From NCBI GenBank assembly GCA_032207245.1, contig CM063502.1, positions 70,299,116-70,363,115 on the forward strand: a stretch of 64,000 bases of DNA, written 5' to 3'. Position numbers and translations under genes: made by a program. Under the pieces are notes generated by a model. It was given only the letters and a program-made list of their open reading frames with translations. It did not search any database and had not been told where the DNA came from. The stretch is from Pardosa pseudoannulata. Taxonomy: Eukaryota > Arthropoda > Arachnida > Araneae > Lycosidae. Shown piece by piece: positions 1 through 13,140 of this stretch (position 1 is the first letter of the stretch; the number at the start of each line of letters is the position of its first letter).

Positions 1-1213
1 TTTTTTTTCAATTTTAATTTAATTTTAATTTCTTATTAAAATAACTATTACAAAAAAAAATTTTACCATTTATTCCACACGAGTAAAAGTTTTATAAGTC
101 TTTCCTTTAGTTTTTCACCAAATATAATTATTTTATTTCTTTAGATTATACTCTATCAAAATTAAATTTAAATAAATGCGTTATTTTCTGTATATTAATT
201 ATTTTTATGTTCAAAATCACTTATATTTTTAGTGTAATATAATCTAGAAACTAATTTGAATTTTGAAATAGATGCAATCTTTTGGATACATTAATTACCC
301 AAACGGAAAACCGGGTGTAAAGCAGCTCGTAATAATATAATTTTAATTGTTTAACGTCAAGCTGTTTTAAATTCAAGGGAATGAATTGAGTTTGTAGACC
401 CAGCTAAAACTAAAAATTAGTTAGGCTTAAAATAATACACATGGAAAGGTTTTAACCACGTCAAATAATTCGCAGGTCAAGGCCGTGTAGAGATAGAATG
501 GTTATTTAAATTTAATTTGCGTTTGGTGACTATATTTTGACACCATTTGCTATATTTTCTTTCTAATTACTTGCTAAAATACTTAAACTCTTTTAATTAA
601 CTTAATTCATATCACAGCGTTTAAAACGCATTTTCTTCTAATGCAATTTTTCTTGCTTTTACGCCGTATTTATTTGAATTATTCCATTTTATTAATTTTA
701 ATTTTGTGTACATTTTTTTTTTATTTTACGCCATTTTTTGTCGAATTCTTAGGCGCCGTTGTTTTATTCAATTTTTATGCGCCAATTTTAATTTCTTAAT
801 TAAAATAATCTCTCCTAGCCTTATCAATTGAAAAACTATTTACCATTTATTCCACACGAGTAAAAGTTTTATAAGTCTTCCCGTTAGTTTTTCGCCAAAT
901 ATGATTATTTTATTTCTTTAGATCATATTCCATCAAAATGAAATTTAAATAAATTTGTTATTTCTATATAGTAATTATTTTTATGTTCCAATCGCTTATA
1001 TTTTTAGTGTAATATAATCTAAAAATTCATTCAAATTTTGAAATAGATACAATCTTTTTGGTACATTAATTGCCCAAACTGAAATCCGGGCTCAAAGCAA
1101 CCCGTAATAATATAATTTTAATTGTTTAACGTCAAGCTGTTTTAAATTCAGGGGAATGAATTGAGTTTGTGGAGCCGGCTAAAACTAAAAACTAGTTAGG
1201 CTTAAAATAATAC
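1..1213. repeat. Diverged direct repeat, two copies of about 440 bp
   Basis: The sequence at about 1-440 recurs at about 768-1213 in the same order. Shared words include TTACCATTTATTCCACACGA, GTTTAACGTCAAGCTGTTTT and AAAACTAGTTAGGCTTAAA-like ends. About 330 bp of AT-rich sequence without recognisable features separates the copies. The element type is unknown. Confidence 0.75.
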
Positions 1214-1884
1214 ATCTCCACTTAATGTCTCCTTTAGTTCACACCTTATATATTCTGTGGGGTACTTTGTAATCGGTGGTTTTTTTCCCCCTCTCTTAGT
1301 ATGCGGCGTTGCAACTCTATGTATGCAAAATTAATTACACAGGGATGCGGGAAGTTTTGGGTTTCAGGGATGGTTGTCTCCTCATAAGAATGATTCATGT
1401 AGCTTATTGAATTTTAATCATTAATGAATTTTGTACAATCTCATGCCATAATTATGGTGCTAATAAGTACCTAAAAAAGGGGAAAGTTATAGCAGTGGGA
1501 TATATCGTTACAGCAGTTGTCGATCTCATTAGGTGCCTTTTTTCCCCAGTTTATGATATGATGTAGCAAAAATTATTTATAAGCATAGTCAGAGAATGAT
1601 GCTTCAGATTTAAAAGCTGAGATTTTGACAGACGTACATTTTCAAAATTTGACAGATTGATAAATAATGAACCCCTGGAGAAAAAATAAATATTGCACAT
1701 GCCATTTGTTATAGTGCATGCCGCAATTATGGTCCACATATCAATGTAAAAAATTGGGAAAACTCGGGTTACAACGTTATAGCAGTCATTGGTCTCATAC
1801 ATATTTTCTCCCTTTTGGTGTGTTTAAATGATACACTGTGGAACATAAGATTTGAAAGCCTTAACAAAAATGGTGCCCCAAACA

Positions 1885-1979
1885 GTAACTGAATAGGTAG
1901 AGAGATGGCTTTTTAGTTTTGAAGTTCTTGGTTCGAATCCTACTACTGGATGGATACTCTAATTCAACGTTAAATAGTA
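1885..1979 (+). repeat. Possible old tRNA-like SINE head
   Basis: A B-box-like word TGGTTCGAATCC lies at about 1929-1940, after a weak A-box-like TAGGTAGAGAG. No stems are well preserved. It is probably an old SINE head, with low certainty. Confidence 0.3.
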
Positions 1980-1989
1980 GGTGTCAGTA

Positions 1990-2137
1990 AGTTTTGGTTT
2001 TTTGTTTGGAGTGCTATGGTCTACTATTTGCAACACGAGGGCTAATGAGACCGGGACCTACAGCTTAAAGCCGATTCCGAACGGCTACGAACATCCATGC
2101 CACTGTGGGATTCGAACCCACGAACTCCGGTACCAAG
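1990..2137 (-). mobile_element. tRNA-derived SINE, family A, truncated
   Basis: Family A consensus read in tRNA sense: GCCGAACGATGGCCGATTGG (A-box region), then GTGGGTTCGAATCCCAC (B-box region), then a fixed body ending in CACTCCAAACCAAACC. This copy lacks part of its tRNA head. It is flanked by a perfect 10-bp target-site duplication GGTGTCAGTA at 1980-1989 and 2138-2147. It inserted at the left edge of a family B SINE. Confidence 0.9.
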
Positions 2138-2147
2138 GTGTCAGTAG

Positions 2148-2394
2148 GAAGCCCAGTGAAGTTGGGGTAGAGCTTCGCGCTCCCACGACACAGGTGTGAG
2201 GTTCGATCCCCGGACTGGGTAAAGTTAACTCAACCCTTCAGTGGGTAGACAAACTGAGGATCAAGCATGTTTGAGAACTAAACACCGATGGTTCCGCGTA
2301 AGGTTGACCACCTAACCGGAACATATATTTCGCACCCCAGGGCTCTTGGTCTTGGAAACGGAGATTGACACTGTAGGTACCGAGCCGAGGAGTT
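2148..2394 (+). mobile_element. tRNA-derived SINE, family B
   Basis: The head at 2151-2220 still closes a seven-pair acceptor stem (GCCCAGT with ACTGGGT, one G-T pair) and a four-pair D stem (AGTT/AGCT). It has a B box, GGTTCGATCCC; the anticodon stem is lost. A body of about 170 bp unrelated to family A follows. Related 15-bp words flank it: TAGTAGGTGTCAGTA at 1975-1989 and TAGTAGATGTCAGTA at 2395-2409. Confidence 0.75.
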
Positions 2395-2800
2395 TAGTAG
2401 ATGTCAGTATAGTTAATCTCTATGTTAAAAAAACTGACAGTAGAGTTTTATAGGAAAGCAAAAAGTGGCATTTTTTGACAAAACATCACAAGCAGAAAAA
2501 TAATAAACAAACCAAAATATATATTGTGTATGCTCTACTTATGGTTCTAATAAGTATGTAATAAAGAGGAAACTTATAGTTATTGAGTACATCTTTACAA
2601 TAGTTGTAGGTCTCATGCGCATTTTTTTTCTTCCCAGTCTAGAGTTGTTTATGTACTATGTATGCTAAGCCAAAAATTATTTATAAGCACAGTCAAAAAC
2701 GGATACTTCAGATTTAAAAGCTCAGATTTTGACAGGAACACATTTTCGAAATTTGACAGCTTGATAAATAATGCCCCCAGAAGGAAAAATAAATATTGTG

Positions 2801-3880
2801 TGCGTTATAGTGAAATCCTGCCATGAGGTAAAATGGTTTTCTTTTCCGTCATATTAAAAATTTTAAGAGTAAATAAAAGTCTGACTTCTGCAGCGAATGT
2901 ATATTTGTCACTGTATGACAGAAATATATATCTTTGGGAAAACCACAAAAAGTAAATGACAGTAATTTTCGAATTCATCAATACAAACTCATCTGGCCCA
3001 GAAACGTTGGATATAACATCTGATATGATTCTTATTCTATGACAAATATAACAATAATTTCTCTGCTCGGATATCATTATTTAACCATTTTTTGCATCAA
3101 CCAGTATCAGAGATAAAATATTTGTTTCATAAGCATGTCACAAATTTTCTGGAGCATTGTACGAAAAATCTTTAATATGTTTTTACGATGCCAATGAGAA
3201 CAAATATGGTTTTTAATGTAGGGAAAAAATTGAAAATATGAGACTTTGCCTTTCCATAATAAAGCAAGAAATATGGAATTATGCTATGCAATATCAAATG
3301 CTGTCATATTTCTGGATCTTTAAAAACTGTGACAAAATATAATTATCTTTCGTATCTAAAATAAATGGCATACATTAGACTTATTTTTTTTCCCGAATAC
3401 AAATTTATTTTGTACCTTCCTTGAATGGGTAAAGAATTCCAATGAAGCTTGCGAAGAAATGGGAAGGGAGAAGCTTATTAATGACCATATGAACAGCCAG
3501 AACTTTGTGGTAGGGATTGAATTTTATATGTATGAAATCCATTGCAAATAAGACAACTTTTAATGCTTTAGGAGAGACGTCTATAATCAGTTGGGGGACT
3601 GGGGAGATTTCGCCCCTAAATCCGTTCCCCCTCTTTAGATCTGCGTATGAATCATTCCGAAGTAAGAAGAGGAAAAATTCGAAATCCTTTGATCTCTATC
3701 CATTGCTGCAACTCTCTTGAGAACCCTACTCCGAAAAGAGTAATAGTTGTAAATTTCTCCCTACTCTTTTGTAAGATATAAACACCCATGGTCAAGATGA
3801 AACACACGAGTCAAACAATCAAGGATTTTTTCTCAGAGAGCTTCATTTTATGTATCAGGTTATGAAACGTATATGAGGAA
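2801..3880. other. Intergenic, nothing recognised
   Basis: AT-rich sequence without protein-like reading frames, RNA-gene signals or clear repeats. Confidence 0.5.
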
Positions 3881-3884
3881 AATT

Positions 3885-5250
3885 GTATTCGAAAGATATA
3901 TACAGTGGTACCTTGCTAGCGAGTGTCTATAATTACAGTTTCCTTTGTAGTATTTTCATTTTTTTAACAAATAAAAACACTTATATTTGAAAACTATGAA
4001 ATATTCAGTCAATTTCAACTTGAATTCAAAAGATATATACATTAGTACCTTGCGAGTGTCTTAACTACAGTTTCCCTTGTAGTATTCTGAAATTGTTTCT
4101 TTTCGGAACATAAAAATCTCTATCTTTGAAAACGATGAAATATTCATTTAACTTAAATTCAAAAGATGTATACAGTGGTACCTAGCGAGTGTCTTAATTA
4201 TAGTTTCCTTTGTAGTATTTTCATTTTTTTAACATAAAATCTCTTATTTTTGAAAACTATGAAATATTCATTCAATTTCAACTTGAATTCAAAAGATATA
4301 TACATTGGTACCTTTGTGAGTGTTTTAATTACAGTTTCCCTTGTAGTATTTTCAAATTTTTTCTTTTCAGATCTTAAAACCCCTTATCTTTGAAAACTAT
4401 GAAATATTCGTTCAACTTAAATTCAAAATATATATACAGTGGTACTTTGTGTGAGTGTCTTAATTAGTGTCCCTTGTAATATTTTCAAATTTTTTCTTTT
4501 CGGAACATAAAAATCCCTGTCTTTGAAAACGATGAAATATTCATTCAACTTGAATTCAAAAGATATATACAGTGGTACCTCGCGAGTGTCTTAATTACAG
4601 TTTGTTTTGCAGTATTTTCATTTTTTTAACATAAAATCTCTTATCTTTGAAAACTATGAAATATTCTTTCAATTTCAACTTGAATTCAAAAGATATATAC
4701 AGTGATACTTTGAGAGTGTCTTAATTACAGTTTCCCTTGTAATATTTTAAATTTTTTTTCTTTTCGGAACATAAAATCCCTATCTTTGAAAACGATGAAA
4801 TATTCATTCAACTTAAATTCAAAAGATATATACAGTGGTACCTTGAGAGTGTCTTAATTAGTTTCCTTTGTAGTATTTTCATTTTTTTAAACATAAAAAA
4901 ATTTAAAAATATATTTTTAAAAACTATGAAATATCATTCAATTTCAACTTGAATTCAAAATATATATACATTAGTACTTTTGCGAGTGTCTTAATTACAG
5001 TTTCCCTTGTAGTATTGTCAAATTTTTTTCTTTTCGGATCTTAAAAACACTTATCTTTGAAAACTATGAAATATTCATCCAATTTCAACTTGAATTAAAA
5101 AAAAATATATACAGTGGTACCTTGCGAGTGTCTTAACTATAGTTTCCAGTATAGTATTTTCAATTTTTTTTTTCTTTTCGGAACATAAAAACCCATATCT
5201 TTGAAAACTAAGAAATATTCATTCAATTTCAAAACGGTATATATTCAAAA
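3885..5250. repeat. Minisatellite, about 133-bp unit, about ten copies
   Basis: Each unit carries ATTCAAAAGATATATACAGT followed by GGTACCTTGCGAGTGTCTTA, TTTCCTTTGTAGTATTTTCA and TTGAAAACTATGAAATATTC. Unit starts fall near 3892, 4025, 4155, 4285, 4420, 4555, 4690, 4820, 4960 and 5100. Units diverge from each other by substitutions and small indels, and alternate versions contain or lack a TTTCTTTTCGGA segment. Confidence 0.9.
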
Positions 5251-6244
5251 TGATACTCTTGGTGTTTTAAATTGTCTAGACTATTTTAAAATAGGGATTA
5301 ATGTCATATAATAAGTGAATTAAAAATTACAGTTAAACTGAGTAACATTCATGTACTCCTGCAAGATATACATGCTGTCATATCTCTGAATCTTTAAAAA
5401 GTATGACAAATTATATTTCACTTCTAAACATTCTAAGTGGCATGCATTCAATATTATCATAATTATATGCTGGAAAGTAAAACTAGTTTATATACCAGCA
5501 TCTAATTTGTAGATTGAAATTTCTTCAAATGAAAAATATCGATCTTAAAATTAAAAGATAAAATAGTTTTATTTTTAAAGTGATTTTGAAACTCTTAGAA
5601 ATCCTGTTAAAAAAAATTCTCAGTACGCATTTGCTTCTCGGAAACGTGTAATTATATTCTTCTTTATTTTCAAATAATTATACGATGCGAAATTTGCAGC
5701 TTCATTAATATGCATATGAATAATGATTAAGAATTTATAATAGCTAAGGAACAGATTCATGTGAAAATTTGAAAATCTCTAATAAAATATGCTGTCAAGT
5801 GCTTAGATTTTTTTTTTCGGAAATCAATAAAGGAATGAAGCTTAAATAAGGGTATATAATGCCTAAAGCATGATACAAGTTATAAACTATTGATCTCTTA
5901 ACATCTTTTGATGAGAACAGAAACTACTTGCCGCTTCTTCAACATTTTATACTGTGCATTATTATTTGAATATATCTTTATATTATTATATTCTTATTAA
6001 AGTGTATGTGGCGAAACTTAAGTCTGGTCTCTAATAGCAAACATCTGAGATTTTTTATTTAAAATGCCCATTGTGTTGTAATCCATTTTAGATCTTAATA
6101 GAAACGGCATGTTTTTTTATAATTTTAATCACATCTTTAGAAAATAGTGCATCTAGGTAATTACTTTTCAATGGGAACAAAATTGGGAAACAAACAAATT
6201 GTTTAATTAATTATTAACATTTTTACGCATTTCGAAATGTTTTT
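5251..6244. other. Intergenic, nothing recognised
   Basis: Unique AT-rich DNA without features I can support. Confidence 0.5.
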
Positions 6245-6416
6245 GGCCGAATGATTTCCGATTGGTTTGGGTGCTGGCCTTCGGTACCGGAGTTCGTGTG
6301 TTCGAATCTCAGTGTGGCATGGATGTCCGTAGCAGTTCGGAATCGGCTTTAAGCTGTAGGTCCCGGTCATATTAGCCCTCGTGCTGCAAAAAGTAGACTG
6401 TAGCACTCCAAAACAA
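6245..6416 (+). mobile_element. tRNA-derived SINE, family A, near full length
   Basis: Full head with A-box and B-box regions (GTGTGTTCGAATCTCAG) and the full body ending in GCACTCCAAAACAAAG. Slightly diverged from the consensus. Confidence 0.9.
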
Positions 6417-7519
6417 AGTTTTGTTGTGTTCACCTTGCTTCTTTCAGTTTCTTTGTTTGAGCGAGTATTATCTTTTATTGTTATTCTTTTTTTCTAACCG
6501 CTTTGTAACATCTGACTTGTAGTCCTACTCATTTAGAGGTAAGGTAATCCGATCCAAGTGATAATCATTTTGTTAGAAAATTTCTTTGTTGTCAATCAAT
6601 TTCTTTTTTTTTTTTAACAGTACAAATTGAATTCATATTAATAAAGTCTCTTTCATCTTAAGAATAATGCCAGCAACTGTTTTCAAAATAAGTTTAGTTA
6701 TGTACACTTTTTAGGAATTATATATTTTTCAGAGTTTGCCAAAACATTGCAAAGCTTTTCAATTTAATAAAACCAACAACAAATTGCTCTGACACAAAGA
6801 AACAATATAAAAGTATACATTAAAAATATATACAAATTTTATACAAAATGTGATAGGCTTGTTACCGAAATAAAATTCGAACAAAATCCCATATTTCTTT
6901 ATATGAGGAAATTTTAATCATTACATTTAATTTTTCCGGTCCATTTTATTTCGAGGGATTTCGTTTTTTTTCAATGTAATTTGTGCATTTTTAAACACCG
7001 GTACGCACGTATCGGTGCATACCAGTAAAATCCCATTTCTGAGTAACTGTAAACAAAAACAATCATTGTATCTTAATAGGCTGTTCACAGCTAAAGCCCC
7101 TGCAAAGAATAAAGCAGTAATGTCATGAGTTAGCTCCGCTTACCTGAATTACATTCAATTAGCTAAATGTTCGCTTATTTATATAAATAGATCGCGTCTT
7201 TAGGCACTAAGAGTGACATGCTGCCGTTATAGATTGATCGTTTTAGTTGAAAGTTTATTCATGACCTTTATTGAAGGCTATCATATCATTTATTCTAAAA
7301 TAGATCAATTATATTTTCCGAAAGTTGTTCGGATTATAAAAGTACATTATAAAATAAATCTTTTAGGAAATATTACAGAATAGGCTTGAAGTGAGGGTGA
7401 TTTCGGAGATATTTCTGTTGCAGTATATATAATTTTAAAATATATTTATCACTGATCTTTAATAAGGAATAGAAATGAAGTACTTTTGAAAATGTGAGTA
7501 CTTTTAAGATGTATGAGAA
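6417..7519. other. Intergenic; one hairpin, otherwise nothing recognised
   Basis: An inverted pair GGTACGCAC / GTGCATACC around a 6-bp loop lies at about 7000-7023. It resembles no RNA gene that I can name. Confidence 0.4.
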
Positions 7520-8518
7520 AAAAAATAACATAATTCAAATGTAAAATTTTACATTTTTTTAAATATATGTTTTGAAGGAAATGTCTGTAGGTACTATAAG
7601 GGTCTACCTTTCAACACGAAAGTTTAATAGTCCAAGTCCCGCAATTTGTAGCAATGTTTTATCGTTTGCACCCCTATGTCAACGTGACTCGACATCAGTT
7701 TTATTTTTATTTTCTCGGGAGCTCTTTTGTCTAATCTCATGGACATTTTTGAAGTCCAAGCTAATAAGTGATCAAATAGTAATATACCCGGAGGAAGAAC
7801 AGAAACCAATCTTTTGTGAAATGTGCAATCAAAACCAGGATTGCACCCTAAAATTTATTTCATAAGATATCGTACAAAGTAAAATTACAATATACAACAA
7901 AAAGGGAAATAAAACAGATAATTGAATTTCTTGTTTCTTTTATTTATTTAAATTGTTCTATGTTTTAGTTGAAGTAAATTTCAAATAAGACACTTAAAAG
8001 TTTTGGGAGCTTTATAACAACAAATAACATAATTCAAATGCAAAATTTTGTATTTTTTTAAATATATGTTTTGAAGGAAATGTCTGTAGATACTATGCGG
8101 GGCTGCCTTTCAATACGAAAGTTTAATAGTCCAAGTCCCGTATTTTGTAGCGATGTTTTATCGTTTGCACTCTTATGCCTAACGTGACTCGACATGAGTT
8201 CTTATTTTTCTTTTCTCAGGAGCTCTTTTGTCTAATTTCATGGACATTTTTTGCAGTCCAAACCAATAAATAATCAAATAGTAATATACCTGGATTAAGA
8301 ACCGAAACCAATCTTTTGTGAAATGTGCAATCAAAACCAGGATTGCACCCTAAAATTTATTTCAAAAGATATCTTACAATGGAAAATTACAAAATACAAC
8401 AAAAGTGTAAATAAAACAGACAATTGAATTTCTTGTTTCTTTTTATTTATTTAAGTTGTCCTATATTTTAGCTGAAGTAAATTTCAAATAAAACACCTAA
8501 AAGTGTTGGGAGCTAGAT
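7520..8518. repeat. Tandem duplication, 499-bp unit, two copies
   Basis: The words TTTTGAAGGAAATGTCTGTA, GTTTAATAGTCCAAGTCCC and CAAAACCAGGATTGCACCCT occur twice, exactly 499 bp apart near the left side. Each unit includes most of a TTAA-type MITE related to the one at 61299-61682. Confidence 0.9.
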
Positions 8519-8562
8519 GATGGTAACAAAATTGAAATATAATTCGAAGTAGAAAGGGTTAA
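8157..8562. mobile_element. TTAA-type (piggyBac-like) MITE, diverged
   Basis: It shares subterminal sequence with the element at 61299 (CCTATG..., GTGACTCGACATC, ATAAAACACYTAAA, GAATATAATT) and ends in GGGTTAA at 8556-8562. The left TTAA is degenerate. A partial copy lies in the first tandem unit from about 7658. Confidence 0.5.
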
Positions 8563-9499
8563 AATCCTTGTTCTAGGTTCCCTTCTTATTAGTCTTAATG
8601 TTAAAAAAAATCTTTACTTCTCAAAATTAAATCAGTCTGTAAAATTATATAATTTATTCCACTTTACATCCCCAAATATTTTTAAAACCCTTGGATTTTG
8701 GATAAGAGAACTAAAACAAGCTATTCAGCTTATAACTTTTTTAGTCTTTTGTCGTAAATTATCACATGAAACTTCTAAGTATCTTGTTTAAGGACCTTGT
8801 AAGTGAAATAAAATAAGGCTATAAGACGTCTTGAAATATTCAAAAGAAAACGAAATTACATATTTATGTATAAGATAACCTACAATTTAATTGTAGTAAC
8901 ATCACCAGATGTAGTATTTATATCTTCAAGTAAATCCAGGCAGCAATTTAAGTAAAAAGACTAAAGTATATTTATTTATGGAGTTACCTGGAATTTGTAC
9001 ACTCTCTTTTCATCCTTATAAGTAAACAAAATATACATATAAAGCTAGAAGATGACATAAAATATTCAAAATCAAGCGAAATTGCATTGTTTTTTGTATT
9101 CTAACCTTAAAAGAGACTACAGCAATATAACCAGTAACCGCATTTCATGTCTGTAAGAGATTTTCAGCTTTTGATTTTCTTTTAACCTAAAAAAAAAGAA
9201 AAAGGGAAAAATTATAAAAACGATAAAATTATTTAAAGCTTTTACTATACTATGATATCAAAATGAAAAATAAAAAAAAATCTTGTTAATTGTCATAAAA
9301 AATGTTATTTTGTACCAAAATTACTATATTGTTACTCGTTTATTTATTTTGCATAATCTAAATTCGTAGTCTGATCATACGCACCTGTTTTTTAATGTAA
9401 AATTTATTTTTTGTTACAGCATTTGTTAATTATTATTATATTTCTAATTTTTAATGTCTGTTTTTATTAACAAAGCTATATTTTGCCCATTCATCTATA
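8563..9499. other. Intergenic, nothing recognised
   Basis: Unique AT-rich sequence without features I can support. Confidence 0.5.
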
Positions 9500-11190
9500 G
9501 AAAATCGTAGATTAAAGTGCGGCAAGAAGTTCAACAAGCTCGTTTTCCGGATTTTCGCATTTAGAATTATTTACCAAAATAACAAACCAACACTGTCGGA
9601 CGAAATTTCATTCGACTCTACACTCTCTACCTTCATCACAACAAACAGGTTACGAATAGTGAACCAAGCAAACGCATGAATTCGTTTATATAGAAAAATC
9701 AAGTACAATACAATACTTGATGAGGGTGATTAATAATTTCTGTTCCTGTAGTGAGACCCGATCGAAAGAGGGTGGGTAGATTGCGGTTTCTAATTATCTT
9801 CCGTAACCCAGATTTTGAATCAGAGTATGAAAGAGAAGAAAAAAAATAGAAGTTGTTACGAATTGAAATTGTAAATTTATTGCTTATAATTAAAGGATAA
9901 TAAGACTAGAAGTCGATTTAAAAAATTAAAAACAAAGCAAAATTGTACCGTTATGAATATGCTAATCCAAAAATGTGACTTCAGAGACGGTAAAATATTT
10001 ACGGAAAATAGCAAATGCAACTTTTTCCATCCAAACTAAACTTCATCCGATCTGCGCTCTACCTCTATAAACGCAAATAATTTACGATTATTGAACAAAA
10101 TAAACGTCTATATCCCTACGTACGTAGCAATTATAACGAATGCAATCTTTCAATGTGGGTTATTGCTAATTTCTCATCCTGTAGAGAGAGAAGACCGAAA
10201 AAAAGTGGGTAGATTAGAGTTTTTAATTATCCTCCTTGACGCAGATTATGAATTAAAGTTGGAAAAAAGGGAAAAAAATAAATCCCCGCAACTTGCCTGA
10301 AAAATAAAATTGTTTATATATAAATAAAACAAAATAAGGCTAGTAGTAGATTTAAAAAATTCAAAACAAAGCGAAATTATATCGTTATTCATATGCTAAC
10401 CCAAAAACGTGACTTAGAAATCACAATACTTACCTTTATTTACGGAAAATAGCAAATGCAATTTTTTCCATCCAAACTAAACTTCATCCGATCTGCACTC
10501 TGCCTCTACAAAAGCAAATAATTTGTGATTATTGAATAAAATAAACGTCTATGTCCCTACGTACGTAGCAATTATAACGAATGCAATCTTTCAATATGGG
10601 TTATTAATATTTTCTCATCCTGTAGAGAGAGGCAACCGAAAAAAAAATTGGGTAGATTAGTAGTTTCTGATTATCCCCCTTGACGCAGATTATGAATTAA
10701 AGTTGGAAAAAAGTTGAAAAAATTAAATCCACGCAACTCGCCTGAAAAGTGAAATTGATTATATATAAATAAAACAAAATAAGGCTAGAAGTCGATTTAA
10801 AAAATTCAAAACAAAGCGAAATTATATCGTTATTCATATGCTAACCCAAAAAACGTGACTTCAGGAAAATCACCAGATGTAGCATTATTTACGGAAAATA
10901 ACAAATGCAACTTTTGCCATCCAAACTCAACTTCACGCGATCTGCACTCTCTCCCTTTACCTCTACAAACACAAACAACTTGCGATTATTGAACAAAATA
11001 AACGTCTATATCTCTATATACATAGAAATCATAGCAAATGCAATATCTTAATGTGGGTAATTAATAATTTCTCATCTTGTAGCGAGACACGATCGAAAGG
11101 TGGGTAGATTGCGGTTTCTAATTATCCTCTGTAACGCAGATTATGAACGAGTTTGAAAAAAGGGTAAAAAACTAGTCAAAGCCACGCGCC
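9500..11190. repeat. Tandem array, about 440-bp unit, about four copies
   Basis: Units contain AATAAACGTCTATATCCCTA, CTACGTACGTAGCAATTATA, CGCAGATTATGAATTAAAG and AACAAAATAAGGCTAG. Starts of the last word at 10329 and 10774 give a period of about 445. The first unit (9500-9920) is strongly diverged. The short open frame inside one unit is not conserved in the others, so the array does not look protein-coding. Confidence 0.85.
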
Positions 11191-11709
11191 TGAAAATGAA
11201 ATTAATTTCATTTCTCTTTGTGTCCGATCGCAAATGTAATACATTTATTTACTGATTAGATAAATATGGGCTCGACAAACAAACATTCGTGGCAGGGGAA
11301 ATAAAGTGATGCTTATTAGAAACAATTGGATCTCGAAGTTCTAGTTTTCACTCTGCATTTATACTTTTCTTCTTAAGCACTTCAAGGGCTATTTATGAAA
11401 GGATTAAAGGATGGTATCAAGTAAAATTTTCTAATGGTAATTATTGGAGTGTAATCTCATTTGATTATATATTTATTTATTTATTTGTAAAACTTCTCAT
11501 TTGTTTCAAGTTGAGGTTGTGTTCTTCAGAAATAAGATATTTCAGTTTGAAGTGGTGTAATCAGACACCAAAGTTTAATAAAAAATTATTCTTATACTTA
11601 TCTGTATTATCATATTTATCTATAACAATCCGAAACATTTCCAATCATATCTATAGCATTTCCCAATTATATGAATTGATGGTTGATAGTTTGGTGCACT
11701 TAAGTCATT
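11191..11709. other. Intergenic, nothing recognised
   Basis: AT-rich sequence without supported features. Confidence 0.5.
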
Positions 11710-11865
11710 CTTTTGCGAGAGATAACACGAGACAAAACCAAACCGGAACCTATTGCTCAAAGCTAATTCAGAATGACCATGAACATCCATGCCAGTAGTG
11801 GGATTCGAATCCAAAGATTATAGTACCGGAAGGCAGCATCCTACCCATTAGGCAATCATCCACTG
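11710..11865 (-). mobile_element. tRNA-derived SINE, family A, old copy
   Basis: Recognisable in reverse orientation by ATGAACATCCATGCCAGTAG, GTGGGATTCGAATCC and CCTACCCATTAGGCAATCAT. The body is heavily diverged. Confidence 0.75.
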
Positions 11866-12657
11866 TATGGAACTGAATTTATGCATCTTTATTTCTGAGA
11901 TTTCTGATATTGCTGCGGAAATTTAAAATCATGCATTGATCTTCTAAACTGCTAGTTAATTCTTTAATATATTGCTGCGCAAGTTAACTTAAACTAACAG
12001 CTAGGAAAATATCTAGTAAAAAAAAAGTACCCACACGTATAAGGAATATATGCTGCTTGATTTGTATTAATTTTCGTCTTTTAATATGAGAATGTTATTC
12101 AAAAATAAAATATTTCAATTTAAATTAGTATTATCAGACATTGACATTTAAAGTTCATTGGGATATTTTTTCATTCGCACATATGTATTAGCTGTAACAA
12201 TTTTCGAATTGTGTGAAATGAATTTATTCTCCTTTATACCCTTTATATTTTCGGATATTTCTGTCGGAGTTTAAGCTTTTAAACTGCACTTATAATGCAA
12301 TAAGCTAATGCTATGATATATATTGAAACTGGTGGATGGGTCATCGTCTCTTTATTGTCATTATCCTTCGTACAGTAAACTTCCGTCTCTTTACTGAGAA
12401 GCATAAGCATGGTGTAAAAATGGTGCTTAATCCTGTGCTGATTTCGTATATACTTCTTCCTTCACAGATTTGTCTATACTTCTTCACAATTCTGTAAAGA
12501 AAATTCATTTTTAAACAAAATAAAAGTGCACTAATTCTATGATAGGGAATTAAAATATGGAACTTAAATCAGAAAGCAGAATTTAATTTTATGGTATATT
12601 TAGAAAGCAATGTTCTATCATAAATAAATACCAGCAGACAAATAAATGCTTTCCAAT
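11866..12657. other. Intergenic, nothing recognised
   Basis: AT-rich sequence without supported features. Confidence 0.5.
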
Positions 12658-13140
12658 CTTTGTATTAACTTAATATATTTTACTTAGTTGTGTAAACAGC
12701 AAGTCTTGTTTGCTAAACCAGAGAGAATAATTTCGACTGACCAGTGTTCCATCTTGTATTCATCTTATTCGATCGAAATATCAAGCTAAGTTATTTATCG
12801 GTAAAATCTCGTACGTAATAAAAAGTATACACACTTTACGTAGTTAAGGATGAAAATTGGAGCAACGTAAACGTACTGTCAGCTCAAAATACATAGTTTT
12901 CAAACTTTGCTGTAACTCAATATATTATACTTACTTTGGTAAAAAGTCTTGCATAAGTCTAAGCAAGTCTTGTTTGCTGAACCAAAGAGAATAATTTCAA
13001 TTCACCGGCGTTCCTCATTGAGTACATCTTTTTGGATTTAAACATTTGGCTAAATTATTTATATTCCTAAGGGAGAGTACGTAAGGAGAGTACATAACTA
13101 GTGATTGGAAAATCTGGTATCAGAGTAAAGTACATATTTT
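12658..13140. repeat. Diverged tandem duplication, about 245-bp unit, two copies
   Basis: The words AGCAAGTCTTGTTTGCTRAA and AGAGAATAATTTC recur in the same order, together with CTAART-TATTTAT-like matches further on. Confidence 0.7.

Larger units (their letters stand above)
1440..2800. repeat. Diverged direct repeat (1440-1700 and 2520-2800)
   Basis: Two copies share the blocks AAAAATTATTTATAAGCA, CTTCAGATTTAAAAGCT and TTGATAAATAATG in the same order. SINE insertions at 1990-2394 lie between them. The nature of the parent element is unknown. Confidence 0.7.
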
